From the NCBI GenBank assembly GCA_002286715.1, contig NSJX01000020.1, forward strand, positions 62,001-126,000: 64,000 bases of DNA. Reading direction: 5' to 3'. Source of the DNA: Dentipellis sp. KUC8613. Lineage: Eukaryota > Basidiomycota > Agaricomycetes > Russulales > Hericiaceae. The notes below the pieces were generated by a model. That model was not told the DNA's origin. It ran no database searches and saw nothing but the letters and a program-made list of their open reading frames with translations. The translations under genes and the position numbers were made by a program. Shown here piece after piece: positions 46,398-56,888 of this stretch; within the stretch, counting starts at the first letter, position 1; every line of letters begins with the position of its first letter.

Positions 46398-46546
46398 AGT
46401 ACAAGGCATCAACTACTGCCTGTCCCTCGTACAGGATTCGCGGAACAGGGCTCCGGGAGAATGGATCTTGGGTATTCCGTTCCTCAAGAACGTTTACAGC
46501 ATTTTCGACCAGTCACGCAACACCGTGACTATCGCGCGGTTGACGT
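46398..46546 (+). pseudogene. Aspartic protease copy 10, C-terminal fragment
   Basis: Encodes only the last about 49 residues of the MQLSAS-type protease: QGINYCLSLVQDSRNRAPGE WILGIPFLKNVYSIFDQSRN TVTIARLT and stop, then the familiar 3' flank (GGTTTAGGTTTCTAATGA). No upstream exons. It lies next to PLD relic B but on the opposite side compared with the intact modules, so the module was rearranged here. Confidence 0.85.
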
Positions 46547-47273
46547 AGTGGTAGTAGTGAAGTTGCAGCTTCGGAGAGAGCGCTTTGCAGGCATTGGGTT
46601 TAGGTTTCTAATGAAATTCATTTGCTTTGCGAGACGGAGCGTGTTTGATTCTGGTCAAATTTCCGGCCACTCGGGTGAAGAATCCACCATTCTCCCCAAT
46701 GCCAGTGAAAAGTCTATTGCCGTGTGTCCAGTTCGCCCAAAAACAGTCAGGCGAGCGATGACATCGGCAAGTGGAACCGGTAGTTCCAAGCCAAGGCAAA
46801 GCCAGTTGGCGCGGAGGCGGCTATAAGCGTGACCGCGGGGGGAGGGCTCCTCAAGAATCTCAGCCTGAAGCGCGTGTGTGCGGCACTGGCATGTGCAGGT
46901 ACGTTCAAATGTTCTCTTTGTATTTGTCGCTTGCTAATTCGATTCATCAGCTCCTGCAGAGGACGGGAAGGGGACATGACAATCAGAAACCGCAGTGTCG
47001 AATTTGCTTGTCAATGCGTTTGGTCTACTGCCAGTGTAATATCCTCAGTAGAGGTCCGCATCAAGATCGTCCACGCTACTAGGCTATGGCCGCCATCAAT
47101 AGGCGTCCGCACGCGTGACTTGGTATGCTTGAACGCACCTGCTTAAGAGATGAAGTATAATTGGACGGGCGAGCGGAAAGGCGAATCTCTGTATCGCTCT
47201 CCGAGCTCCATGTAGTAGAATCAGGGGCCATCGTGCTTATCGCAATATGCAGACTACAGTGCGAATGAATATA
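46547..47273. other. Intergenic stretch, no gene recognised
   Basis: The first 150 bp are the duplicated protease 3' flank. The rest holds only short open frames without motifs and the 3' flank of COQ7. Confidence 0.4.
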
Positions 47274-48068
47274 TTACACTCGTTTGCATACACTGATGGC
47301 AGCCTTGCATCCAATTCCGATGACAGAGCTGAGCAGAGCATGAGCTGGCGCCCTCTGGGAATTATTCTCGACGGCAATGTCAAGATGCTCCAATTCATCA
47401 TCCCTGAACTCACAGATAACGTCTTTCAGCAGTTCAATGCTGGGATGATCCTCGAAACCTCGCATCTCTGCTAGTTGGCTATGCCATAGAATGCACTTAA
47501 TCACCGACAAGCTATCCGAAAAGCGACGACTCACTCGTCATAATGCTCGCCGATCACTGTCTCGACCGCTTCCGTGCAAGCCATAGCTGCTTCCTTGCCC
47601 ATCAAACCTGTAACAACGCCGAGACCAAAGCCTGCGACCTTAGCGACATCCCACAGGATCGTTGGTCTAACGTGGTGCTGCAGCTGCAGTTTATTCATCA
47701 CCGTTATGTGCTTTTTCTCCTGCTCCCACATATCCTGGCGCTGCGATTGACCATGGCGTTAAAGGGGTAATGGGAAACTGACATACTTGAATGAGCGGCC
47801 CTAATTGCTTATCGCTCCCGAAAACGGCGAATTGACCTCGATAGATATAGTTGGCTGCCACTTCACCGGCTTGATCCACACGGAGAACAGCGTCCAGGAC
47901 ATGTCGTTGAGATGCCGGGAGACTTTGAGGTGTGGCGAACACGGGATATTGATCCACACTGCTGACGTCGAGGTACTTCGCTGATGGCTGGGGCCGAACA
48001 TGCGTAGTAACGAATCGCCGTGCTGTGAAAACCGGTCGGTTGTGGATATGTATGGGAAAGCGCAACAT
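47274..48068 (-). CDS. coq7: COQ7, 5-demethoxyubiquinone hydroxylase, mitochondrial
   Basis: Di-iron hydroxylase of ubiquinone synthesis (demethoxyubiquinone to demethylubiquinone), mitochondrial inner membrane. The ATG at 48066-48068 (MLRFPIHIHNRPVFTARRFV) gives an Arg-rich presequence; the open frame reaches further but only to a TTG. Conserved blocks: VLDAVLRVDQAGEVAANYIY RGQ (first Glu ligand), DMWEQEKKHITVMNKL (ExxH), TGLMGKEAAMACTEAVETVI GEHYD, and, after a 60-bp intron, DQLAEMRGFEDHPS and CEFRDDELEHLDIAVENNSQ (second ExxH) with the family end GCKAAISVCKRV. Two introns; the last exon join uses GT..TAG. About 210 residues, as expected. All iron ligands are present. Confidence 0.92.
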
Positions 48069-48707
48069 AGTGAGTGGTTTGAGTGAGGAAAGCAATGACG
48101 GACAGCGTCCACAAGGGCATCACGTGCCGCACGTGATGCCTTATTCACTCGAGGTTCAACATCATCATCGTAGCGGTGCAAGCACCGATTCCCATTCTCT
48201 CGACAGACTTGGAGAATCTGATTTAAAAATGGCCCGGATTATATCGCAAGGGGACCGGCATGCGATTATTGCTTGTGCTTTCCTTCAACGCGCGCCCAGC
48301 CCTCGGCCATCGCTGCGCTCAGGCGCTCGGTCTAGGCGCGCACGATATACTTGAGCGTTACGATTGACAGTAGCAAAACATGCAGAGAGGAGTCGGTCGT
48401 AGTCGGGGATTTTGCGCATTTATGCTAGCAATCATGAGCCGACCTTTCTTGAGAGAAAGCTCAAGCTCACTAGAGAAAACATAAATAAGAACAAACTTCC
48501 ACGGAACGGCCGAGACCGTACCACGTGCGGCACGTGACGTCCCTGCAAAAGCTGTCCGACAGAACCCATTCTCGAGAGAATGGGAATCGTAGCGGTGCGA
48601 GCACCAATCTAACAACAAAACCCACGCAGTGGCAACCACTATCTAGCACTTCGCCTATATCTTAAGTTGTTTACAGCCCTTACAATTCATCCCACATCAC
48701 CGGCTCC
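48069..48707. promoter_or_regulatory. Divergent promoter region with repeated palindromes (E-boxes)
   Basis: Lies between COQ7 (-) and the gene at 48708 (+). Two inverted-related copies of the same motif set occur, about 400 bp apart. One (48118-48220) has GCATCACGTGCCGCACGTG and GCGGTGCAAGCACC. The other (48520-48615) has CACGTGCGGCACGTG, CCCATTCTCGAGAGAATGG and GCGGTGCGAGCACC. The CACGTG palindromes are E-box sites for bHLH factors. The duplicated layout could serve both genes. Confidence 0.6.
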
Positions 48708-49220
48708 ATGTCGCTCTTACTCGAACCACATGCCTTGTACATATGCCTTACGCAACTGCTCGTCCCAGGCTTTCACTGGGGTCTATACATCACAGATGAG
48801 CACGGCGTTCCAACGCGCCACGAATGGGCAGAAGTCAAGGGCGTGCGCGACCGCACGGCGCCCGTCGAGGCGTACGGTACCACCATCATCAACCCGGTGC
48901 GCGAAAGCGACCAAGAGAACAGGTTCAATCTTGCTTTCATCAAGGTGCGCGGGTACATGCCACGCGGCTTCGACGTCTGTGCGCTGTTTGCGAGCCTCGA
49001 GCCTGTGGGCGGGTCGACGAGCTGGCACACGAACCGGAAGAACGGCCTGAGCTGCAGGACGTGGCTCATACGGGCCTTGGCGCTCCTGCAGAGGGAAGGG
49101 GCGATTGCGCGGGACAGACCCGTTCAAGAGATCGAGGAGATGGTCAAGAAGATCGGAATGGAGGTCGAGCTGCGCCTTGGGAATGGGGAAGATGTTGCCA
49201 CTCTCATCACAGAGGTTTGA
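48708..49220 (+). CDS. Unknown small protein, possibly papain-fold-like
   Basis: Single exon of 170 residues, ATG at 48708-48710. No signal peptide or transmembrane segment. Visible features: LTQLLVPGFHWGLYITDEHG near residue 12-31, with a conserved-looking His in HWGLYI; FNLAFIKVRGYMP in the middle; LSCRTWLIRALALLQREG at about 114-131, with a Cys in a CRTW helix; and a Glu-rich C-terminal helix EIEEMVKKIGMEVELRLG. An early HW-L-Y and a late C-xx-W helix are reminiscent of circularly permuted NlpC/P60 or LRAT-like folds, where His precedes Cys. That comparison is inference and no catalytic role is claimed. Composition and codon use look like a genuine gene. Confidence 0.7.
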   Translation: MSLLLEPHALYICLTQLLVPGFHWGLYITDEHGVPTRHEWAEVKGVRDRTAPVEAYGTTIINPVRESDQENRFNLAFIKVRGYMPRGFDVCALFASLEPVGGSTSWHTNRKNGLSCRTWLIRALALLQREGAIARDRPVQEIEEMVKKIGMEVELRLGNGEDVATLITEV

Positions 49221-50025
49221 GAATTGCAGGGTAATTGGTGTGGTACAGTACTATCAGAGGAGAAGTGACAATCGCTGAAGATGTGCCCGCTCTGTAACGC
49301 ACTGGCCACCATATTATTATATACCATATTCATCGTGGATTTCAAGTTCGAATACTTGTTGGAGGATACGGGTGAGCAGTTGGTCTTTCCCTGTGACTCG
49401 CGTGATATCTTGAGGCATAGAGTGGATGAGACGAGACGCGAGACACGAGAGACTCGCCGGAAGACGTAGGAATGACTCGGAGACAGAAAGAGTGATACTT
49501 CCCTCATGGCGCATTGTCGCCGATCTTTTCTCCTTAGATGTAATCAATTGCAACACATTGTCCCATCATAGCTCCCTGAGGACCTACGACCTAGCGTGAT
49601 CGTTTCGCATCATGGGGCGTTCAGCAGTGCGCCCTGAATCGAACGCAGCTGCACATGCAACCAAAATCCCGGGCCCCCTACGTACGCCGACTTCCCAGGA
49701 ACCGGTCCGACGGCTGTACACTGCGTCGACCTCGAACGCTGCGATAGCAGTCGTACAAAATATCATTCGGGAGTCCTGAGGTATATCAAGTCAAACAGTA
49801 CATGATCTATCCACCCTTCCGTCCGCGCTTCTATCTCTACACCGGCAACCCGATCTCCGCACAACACACCCACCATATCCATACACAACACACACCTCCC
49901 ATACCCATACACAACACGCCTCCCATACACAACACGCCTCCCATACACAACACGCCTCCCATACGCACCCACACGCCCTCTGACACTCCACCGCGCACAC
50001 CAAATCATCACGACGCAGCTAGGCC
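49221..50025. other. Intergenic stretch 3' of PLD, source of the duplicated block
   Basis: 49560-49850 carries the non-coding block also found beside the PLD relics (GACCTACGACCTAGCGTGAT, CCTGAGGTATATCAAG). This shows that the duplications carried PLD 3' flanking DNA along. No gene seen. Confidence 0.5.
49898..49972. repeat. 18-bp minisatellite next to the PLD 3' end
   Basis: About four units of CCTCCCATACACAACACG with a preceding degenerate unit. It is absent from the relics' copies of the same block, so it expanded after, or was lost before, those duplications. Confidence 0.8.
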
Positions 50026-53000
50026 TCAGATATAGATGGGCAGCGTCGGGTTGAGCCCGACCCAGTCGGGGCCCTCGACAAAGTCCTTCTGGTCGATAAG
50101 GAAGTCGAGCGGCGCCTCGACAAGTGCGCCCTTGACGCGCGCGAGGCGGTCCTTGACGCGCTCGAGCGGGATGCCGGGCACGACGTGGCCCGTCTTGACC
50201 TTCGGCACGTATGTCTGCAGCACACGCCGCACAACCACAACCACAGCCGCACAATCAGCACCAGAGGTATCTCCAAGCAAAAAAAAAAAAAAAAAAAAAA
50301 AAACAGAGCCAGAAGGGGAGAGGGGAGAACGCACATCGTACGCCTTCCAGTCCCGCACGAGGTTCGTCGGCACGGGGCGGAAGAGCTCCGTGAAGATCTC
50401 GCGGTTGCGCCGCGCGGTCGTGTGCCACAGCTCGAGCGTCTCCTCGAGCAGCGGGTCCGCGACGAGCCGGTCGTCGTCGTCGTCGAACTCGTCGTCGTTC
50501 GGCACCGGCGCCGCGCGCATGAAGGACGTCGTGTGCTCCTTGCGCTCGGTGCACACGTGCGGGCGGATCAGGCCGAGGTGCTCTGCGCGGGAAGGGTTAG
50601 TTGGGGGAGGAGGAGGGGAGGGAGGGAGGGGCGTACGGCGGTAGAGCTTGCGCCGGAGCGAGGCGGCGAAGCGGCTCACGCGGACGGGCTCGCCGTTCAT
50701 GGTGCTTTCGAGGAGGTCGTCATCCTCGACGACGAGCGCAATCTCTGAGTCGCCGTCGCCCTGCAGATCCAAGACTCAGTGGCCGTCAGTACGATGCGAA
50801 GCCGTCGAGGCGACGTACCTTCTGGCTACGGTCGTTCAAATTCGCCGAGCCCATCTATTGCATCGAGTTAGTAAGATGAAGGAACTGGGAAGAAGCGGGA
50901 CGTACGATGACTCTCCGATCGTCGACGATCATGAGCTTCGTGTGGATATACGACAGCTCCGAAACATATCTATCCACCCAGTCAGCACCACCCACCGACC
51001 GGCCAAAACGCACTCACGCATCCAGCTCCTCCTGCTCGCTGCCCAACCACCGCTCCTGCTCCAGCGCCGTGCGGTCCCCCAACGCATGCTGCCCAACCGT
51101 ATCCGCAACCTCCTCGTCGCCCCTCCCCGCGCCGCGCTGAAACTTCTCGATCACGTCCACCGCCTCCGCATACGTCGCGGGGAGCGCGTACGTCTCCTTC
51201 TTCACGGCCGTCTTGCCGCTCAGCACGATGCCCTCGGTCGTCGCCTGCGGCATCTGCACGGTGACCTCCTTCGGCTGCTCCGGGTCCGCCGAGTCGCCGA
51301 CCCACTGCCGCGCGAGCGCGACTTGGGCCTGGTTGAACTTGACGCCGCTGTTCGCCTCCATCTGCGCGATGAACGTCGCTGGCGGACTCGTGAGCGCCTG
51401 CACCCCGTACAAACCGAGACCGCGTAGGGACGCTTACCGGGCGCATTGATGCGGTCGTACACGCGGAGGTGGAAGAAGCGGATATAATCCATCCTGCTCG
51501 ATACTCAACAAATCACGCCGAGCGGCAGAGGGAGAGGGAGAGAGGACACGCACGGCTCGAAGCCCGCCTTGCGGACCTCCTCGTAGATGCTGCTCCCGCC
51601 GCGGTTGATCGTGCGGTACTGCGCGGCCATGATCGTCTTGAGCGACGTCTCGTCCTTCACGTCGCCCGAGAACGCGGGCAGCTCCGGGATCACGACGACG
51701 ACCTGCGCGCGCGTTCAGCCAGCTGTGAGCAGAGTGCACTACCATCCGAATACGAATGGAGACGAGGGTAGACATGCGGATGGGGACGAGGGTGGAGATG
51801 GGATCAGGAATGCGAACAGGCACGAAGACCGCACCTTGAACTTGGCCCCCGCCCGCGCGGCGCGGACGATCCTTTCCACCAGCGCCGCCGCGATCTGGTT
51901 CTTGATCGGGCCCTCCTCCTTCGTGCTCGAGATGCTACATGGGGCACGCGTGTGGCGTCAGCCGTGCCGGCATCCGGGGATACGCCAGGAATCAGTCGAG
52001 GTACGCACAAGAACTGGTTTTCTGTGCGCCGCAACGTGTGGTCAGTGGGTGGCTGGGAGGAGGAGGAGGGGGAGGGAGGGAAGGGCGGACGCACCGATGT
52101 AGATATAATACTTCGCCTCCTTGATCAGCTGGATATCTACATATCCCACCCCACCGCAACGCAGCCCTCACTGTCAGTGTCTGGTGTTTAGAGAGCAAGA
52201 GACAGCACGGAGCAGCACGTACACGCATTCTGGATACTATGCTCGGTGAGCACGCCGTGGCTCCAGTCGGACACGCTGCGCACGGCCTGCACGCGGCACG
52301 TCCCGTGCGGCGGCGGCGCGTAGTGCTCGCGGTCGTCGTACGCCTCGCCCTGCGAGAGGTGGAAGCGCTGCCGGAAGCGGTGGCCCAGCGCGTGGAAACG
52401 CTCGTAGTGCGGGTGGCCTGTGCGTGGGCGGGAGCGGGGGTCAGTGTTAGCCGGAAAGGGAGGGAGGAAAGGAAGGGGGGAGGAGGGAAGAAAGGGGAGG
52501 GGAAGACGTACGCACGATGGCCTCGTTCGGCGAGGCGTCGACGTTGTGCGGGAAGGCGAGCCAGTCGTAGCGGCTGGAGCGGTGGATCAGAGGGGTGTGC
52601 AGCCGGTGCAAGGTTGGTGCTTACGTTTCGGTTTTGTACTGCTCACATATTTTTGAATCGGCATGGGGGGATAGGAGAGGCAGTAAGGAAGACGCACCTT
52701 GCGCGTCTTGATCTCGTTCCAGCGCTCGACGAAGTGCTGCACGATGTCGAGGACGACCGGGCCCGCGAGCGTCATGTGGACCTATGCGCATGCGTCAGCC
52801 TGCGCAAAACACAAGAAGAGCGCGACTCACATCATGCCACGGCATCCTTGGGCTCTCCGCGACCGAAATCGTGCCGCTGACGTAGTTCTTGACCTCCTGG
52901 AAGTCGAGGATGCGCGCGTTGTTGTAGTCCTGGCCGGGGAAGAGCGTGCGCGCAAAGTCCGTCGGGTGCGCGTCCGCGAGCGGGTGTGTGTTCGTGTCCC

Positions 53001-54118
53001 ACCGCCCGAAGCAGATGTCCAGCCCGCCGATGCACGCGCGGTGGTTGTCCACGACGACGACCTGGTAAGACCGTCTTAGTTCGGGGACAGTGGGATGGCG
53101 GGATGGAGGGATGCGAGGCGGACCTTCTCGTGGTGCGACCAGAACTCGACGTCATCTACACATCGCGACGGGCAGCATCGGCATCAGCGTCGATCCAGCA
53201 CTCAAAAACGCTATATTATTATGATTATTACCTTTCGACCCGATGTGGTCCGGGTGCCGCATGCACGCGATGTTCGGGTGCAGCGCCTCGAGCGCGTTCT
53301 ACACGCCCCACGTCAGCCCATCACCTGTATAGCCCTCCCCCCAGCAGGAGGACAGACAGACCTTGGTGTGCGACGAGCTCATATTCATCGTCTGCGTGAC
53401 CTATTCATAGTCACAGATATAAATAAAACATGATTAGCGTTCCCGCTTGGTGTCGTCAGTGTGCACACGGATATGGACAGACGCGCACCTCCTTGTAGAC
53501 GACGACGTACACCTTGACGCCCTGCTGCGCCTTGCGCTGCAGCAGCCGGTCGAGGCGCCACTCGGGGTGGTACGCGGGCGGGCGGCGGAGGTACAGCTCG
53601 GGCGTGAGCCACCAGTCCTGCCGGCGCCGTCAGCGTCCGATGCGCAGAGGGGAAAGGAGGGGGACACACGAGGATGAAGATGCACTCGCGCGCGCTGTCG
53701 AGCATCTCCGAGAGCGCGTAGAAGTAGTCGTGCCCATCGATGTGCCTGCACGCGACCAGGACCGCACCCAGTTAGCGCATGCAGGGGAAAGAGGCCAGGG
53801 ACGCACCACTTGACGAAGTTCTGCGCGCGCTCGTCCGCGAAGCTCTGGAAGCGGTGGCTGTCGTTGATCGCGGCGCGTACCGCATCCTCCTGCTTCTCCT
53901 GGATGCTGTCGTGCCGCCCTGCGCACGTCGCGTGTCGGTGTCAGTACCACTGCTACCAGTTGGTGGACTCACGGTCGGGGTTCAAGATGCCTAGAGGATA
54001 GGATTAGTTGTGTAGTGAGGGTGAGGACGGGGTAGGAGGGCGACGCACCTACGATGGTATCCTCCGTGCGCTTGATGCCCTCGGGGATCCGCTCTGCGAG
54101 GTGCGCGAGGAAGGCCAT
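50026..54118 (-). CDS. Phospholipase D, complete
   Basis: Hydrolyses phosphatidylcholine to phosphatidic acid and choline. ATG 54116-54118 (MAFLAHLAERIPEGIKRTED), then exons DSIQEKQEDAVRAAINDSHR FQSFADERAQNFVKW, HIDGHDYFYALSEMLDSARE CIFILDWWLTPELYLRRPPA, VKVYVVVYKE, and the first HKD motif HHEKVVVVDNHRACIGGLDI (HxKx4D). Next are FQEVKNYVSGTISVAESPRM PWHD, VHMTLAGPVVLDIVQHFVER WNE, EGPIKNQIAAALVERIVRAA, VVVVIPELPAFSGDV, MDYIRFFHLRVYDRINAPG, the second HKD [28 protein letters not shown], and a long C-terminus ending LNPTLPIYI. About 20 short introns. No PX or PH domain precedes the catalytic part, as in some short basidiomycete PLDs. A 25-base poly-A run (about 50279-50303) sits in one intron. 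Confidence 0.93.
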
Positions 54119-55387
54119 GGCTGCTGCGATATACTAGATACTGGATATAAGACGATGTGCTCGTGGTGGTGGTCGGTTGGGAGAAGTGGAGTGGGCGAAG
54201 GCGTTGTCGTGGTTGCCATTTTGTGTTACAGTGCACCGCCGGCACGCGCACGGCGATCAGATAGAGATACAGATACAGAAGGCGCCCTGAGGGCTTGCCT
54301 GCAATGGTCACTACGTACATTACCACACTGCCGACCGGCGTGATTGCCTTTGCGGTGATGTCATTTATCATTTACTCTACAAATTGATTTCAAGTCGAGT
54401 GTTGGTACTTTTACAAGCTGTACATCGAGAGCCAAGTGTGCTAGGATAGAGTACAGGATGCAGGGAACAAAGGAACAATCTAAGCATCGCCGGAAGCAGA
54501 ATGCATATGCACGCCAAGCATCGCAACGCATTCAGTTCATGTCGCAGTGTCGGCGAGCGCCCTAGCTCCAAGCCAGCGCGCACCATCTGCATCAGCACCC
54601 TCGTTCGTGCCTCCCGACATGAGCACATCTCAGGCCTCGTGTCAGGGTGCATAACGCTCGACATCATGCGGGAGTTCTGAATCTGAATCGGGCGAGGACG
54701 TCTTGCAATGGCGATGCTTGAACTCGATCGACTCTACACCCCGCAGTACCACATCATCATGTCCGGAACGATTGTCTAATCGTCTGCGCTCCGAGGAAGA
54801 AGACGCGCAGGAGAGCGTGCGCGTGGCGGCTTGCTCGATTCGGGCGTTTGGAATTGGTTAGGCAAACGCGACCACCCTCGCACATGTACATACGCAAAGG
54901 TGGTCCTGATTCAAATCGATTTTTTGAGAGACTTTACATGCCACAGGATATATCTGGACACGATAGTCCTCCATAAATCCCGCCTAGCCAGACATGAATA
55001 TTTGAATGTCGGGAGACGACATGATATCGATGCGCTCGTACGCAGGCGGCCACGGGGCGCGGCGACCGGTGACGCAGCATGCGCGCATCAGCTTCCGCCG
55101 GGTCCTCCGAGTCCCTCCCCTCGCTCTCCTCCAAAACATTGCCATCATCGCAGGCGCCGAACCGCGGAAGAATCTGTGACGCGCATGCATTCCCGGTCAT
55201 GGTCATGGATGTCTGAGTATCGCGGGCGGCGGGCGGGATGACGTAGGGGCGTTGGGCGGGTTGGTATAAGTGGCCCCTGCACGAGCTCGAGTTGGTAATT
55301 CACGAACGCGCTTGACCTACCTCAGCCGCTGCCTCACAGCGAGATATCGCCCATCCCAAATTTTTTATTCAATTGAAAGTTGAAATC
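54119..55387. promoter_or_regulatory. Divergent promoter region, PLD and HVA-TUDOR gene
   Basis: Left end serves PLD (no obvious TATA). At the right, TATAAG at 55265-55270 is about 120 bp before the ATG of the HVA-TUDOR gene. The middle (54400-55250) has only short open frames without motifs; I see no gene there. Confidence 0.5.
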
Positions 55388-55805
55388 ATGGCCGACCAAG
55401 TTCAGGAAGGACAGGAAGTCTCGTGAGTGACCTCCATACGCGGTGTGTACGTGCGTTGAATGCTGATCGGGGTGTGCGGTTGCGACTGGAATTGGGTAGG
55501 TGGAAGTGGGGCGGGGGTAATCCGAGCGGCAAGGTTGCGGAGGTTGTGGAGGAGGGCAAGGCGGAGGTGCAGAGCAAGAAGGTCCGTTCGTTCGTTCGTT
55601 CGCGGTGTCCGCGTGTCGCGTTGCTGAGTGTTGGATTCTAGGGAAACACGGTCTCGCGCAATGCCAAGGAGGGTGATCCGGCTGTGAAGATCTCACGCAG
55701 TGGGGTATGTGTTATGATAGAAATGGACGCACGGGTGACTGACGAGTTTGATCGGTGCAGAACGACGTCGTGAAGCAGGCGCATGAGTTGAATGAGGTGG
55801 AGTAA
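55388..55805 (+). CDS. Small HVA-TUDOR (hypervirulence-associated TUDOR domain) protein
   Basis: Four exons, ATG 55388. Splicing gives MADQVQEGQEVSWKWGGGNP, then SGKVAEVVEEGKAEVQSKKG, NTVSRNAKEGDPAVKISRSG and NDVVKQAHELNEVE with TAA at 55803-55805, about 75 residues. The blocks VSWKWGGG..GKVAEVVEEG and NTVSRNA..GDPAVKISRSGNDVVK are the HVA-TUDOR family pattern of short fungal and bacterial proteins. The molecular role is not established and the family name should not be taken as evidence of virulence. All introns have GT..AG ends. It borders the right-arm duplication. Confidence 0.85.
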
Positions 55806-56039
55806 ATGCATCGCATGGGCGTGCATCTGGTTCCCGACGAGGAAGTTCGACGATGCAGCAGGAGGCGAAGAGGACCGGTTCAAGCGAGTTAGCCTAGTCG
55901 TTGAAAACAGCATTCGTGGACATTATCGTTATTCATCATTTCCGTATTGTCGAATGTTGTTTGATGTGACGCGGCGATATATGGTCTGTCCTGAGAAGGC
56001 TTACCCATTTATTTTTGTATTTCCGTTGGAGATCCATGC

Positions 56040-56298
56040 GGCGCTGACGGTGGTCGTTGTGCGCGCAGACGTACGTGCCGAAGGTCAAGACGGCCGGCAT
56101 CCCGCTCGAGCGCGTCAAGGACCGTCTCGTGCGCGTCAGGGACCGCCTCGCGCGGGTCAAGGAGTCGACCGTCTCGCGCGGGTCAAGGGCGCGTTCGTCG
56201 ATGCGCTGCTCGACTTCCTCATCGACCAGAAGGATCTCGTCGAGGGCCCCGAGTTGGACTGGATCGGGCTCAATCCGACGCTGCCTATCTATGACTGA
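56040..56298 (+). pseudogene. PLD relic D, last exon only
   Basis: Begins in the PLD intron acceptor context and reads TYVPKVKTAGIPLERVKDRL. A small in-place expansion of the RVKDRLARVKE words follows, with one frame change, then GAFVDALLDFLIDQKDLVEG PELDWIGLNPTLPIYD and TGA. It is inverted relative to the complete gene and to relics A-C, as expected on the inverted arm. No catalytic residues are included. Confidence 0.8.
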
Positions 56299-56888
56299 GG
56301 CCTTGGCTCATCGGGATGGTCCGGTGCATTTCGTCGCTCGTGGAATGGGGGGCATGTGTATGGATACGGTGTGTGCGTGTGCGGAGGTCAGGTTGGCGTA
56401 GGGATAGGAGCGCGGACAGAAGGATAGATGACGTACTGTTTGACTTCGTATACCTCAGGACTCGGGAATGATATTTTATACGACTGCCATAGCAGCGCTT
56501 GAGGTGCCAGTGGATCTGCTTGTCAACGTGGTGTAGACTGAGAGCCCTCAGACCGGATTCCTGGAAAGTCGCGTAGGAGAACCGAGGTTTCGGTTACATG
56601 TACATACGACGGCTGCATTCGGGGGCGCACTGCAGAACGCCACATATGCGAAACGATCACGCCAGAGCGTAGGTCCTCGTAGAGCCATGATCGTCGTTAT
56701 TCAATCGCAGGGAAGAGACTTGCGACAATACGAAGAGCTCAACTGCTCATATGCGAGCGGCTGAAAATTCGGCCGTAAAAAAACACGCCCCATCTTGCAA
56801 AGCAAATGAATATCATTATTGAAAAACCTAAACCCGATGCCCGCAAACCGCTCTCAGGCTCTCCGAAGCTGCAACTGCAGTACTACCA
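56299..56888. other. Duplicated non-coding block, inverted copy
   Basis: Reverse-complement counterpart of 34378-34904: ATACCTCAGGACTCGGGAAT, GATCACGCCAGAGCGTAGGT, then the protease 3' flank with AACCTAAACCCGATGCCC. No coding capacity. Confidence 0.6.

Noticed and set aside
48069..48095. Upstream extension of COQ7
   Set aside because: The frame continues but the upstream codon is TTG. The ATG at 48066-48068 already starts a suitable mitochondrial presequence.
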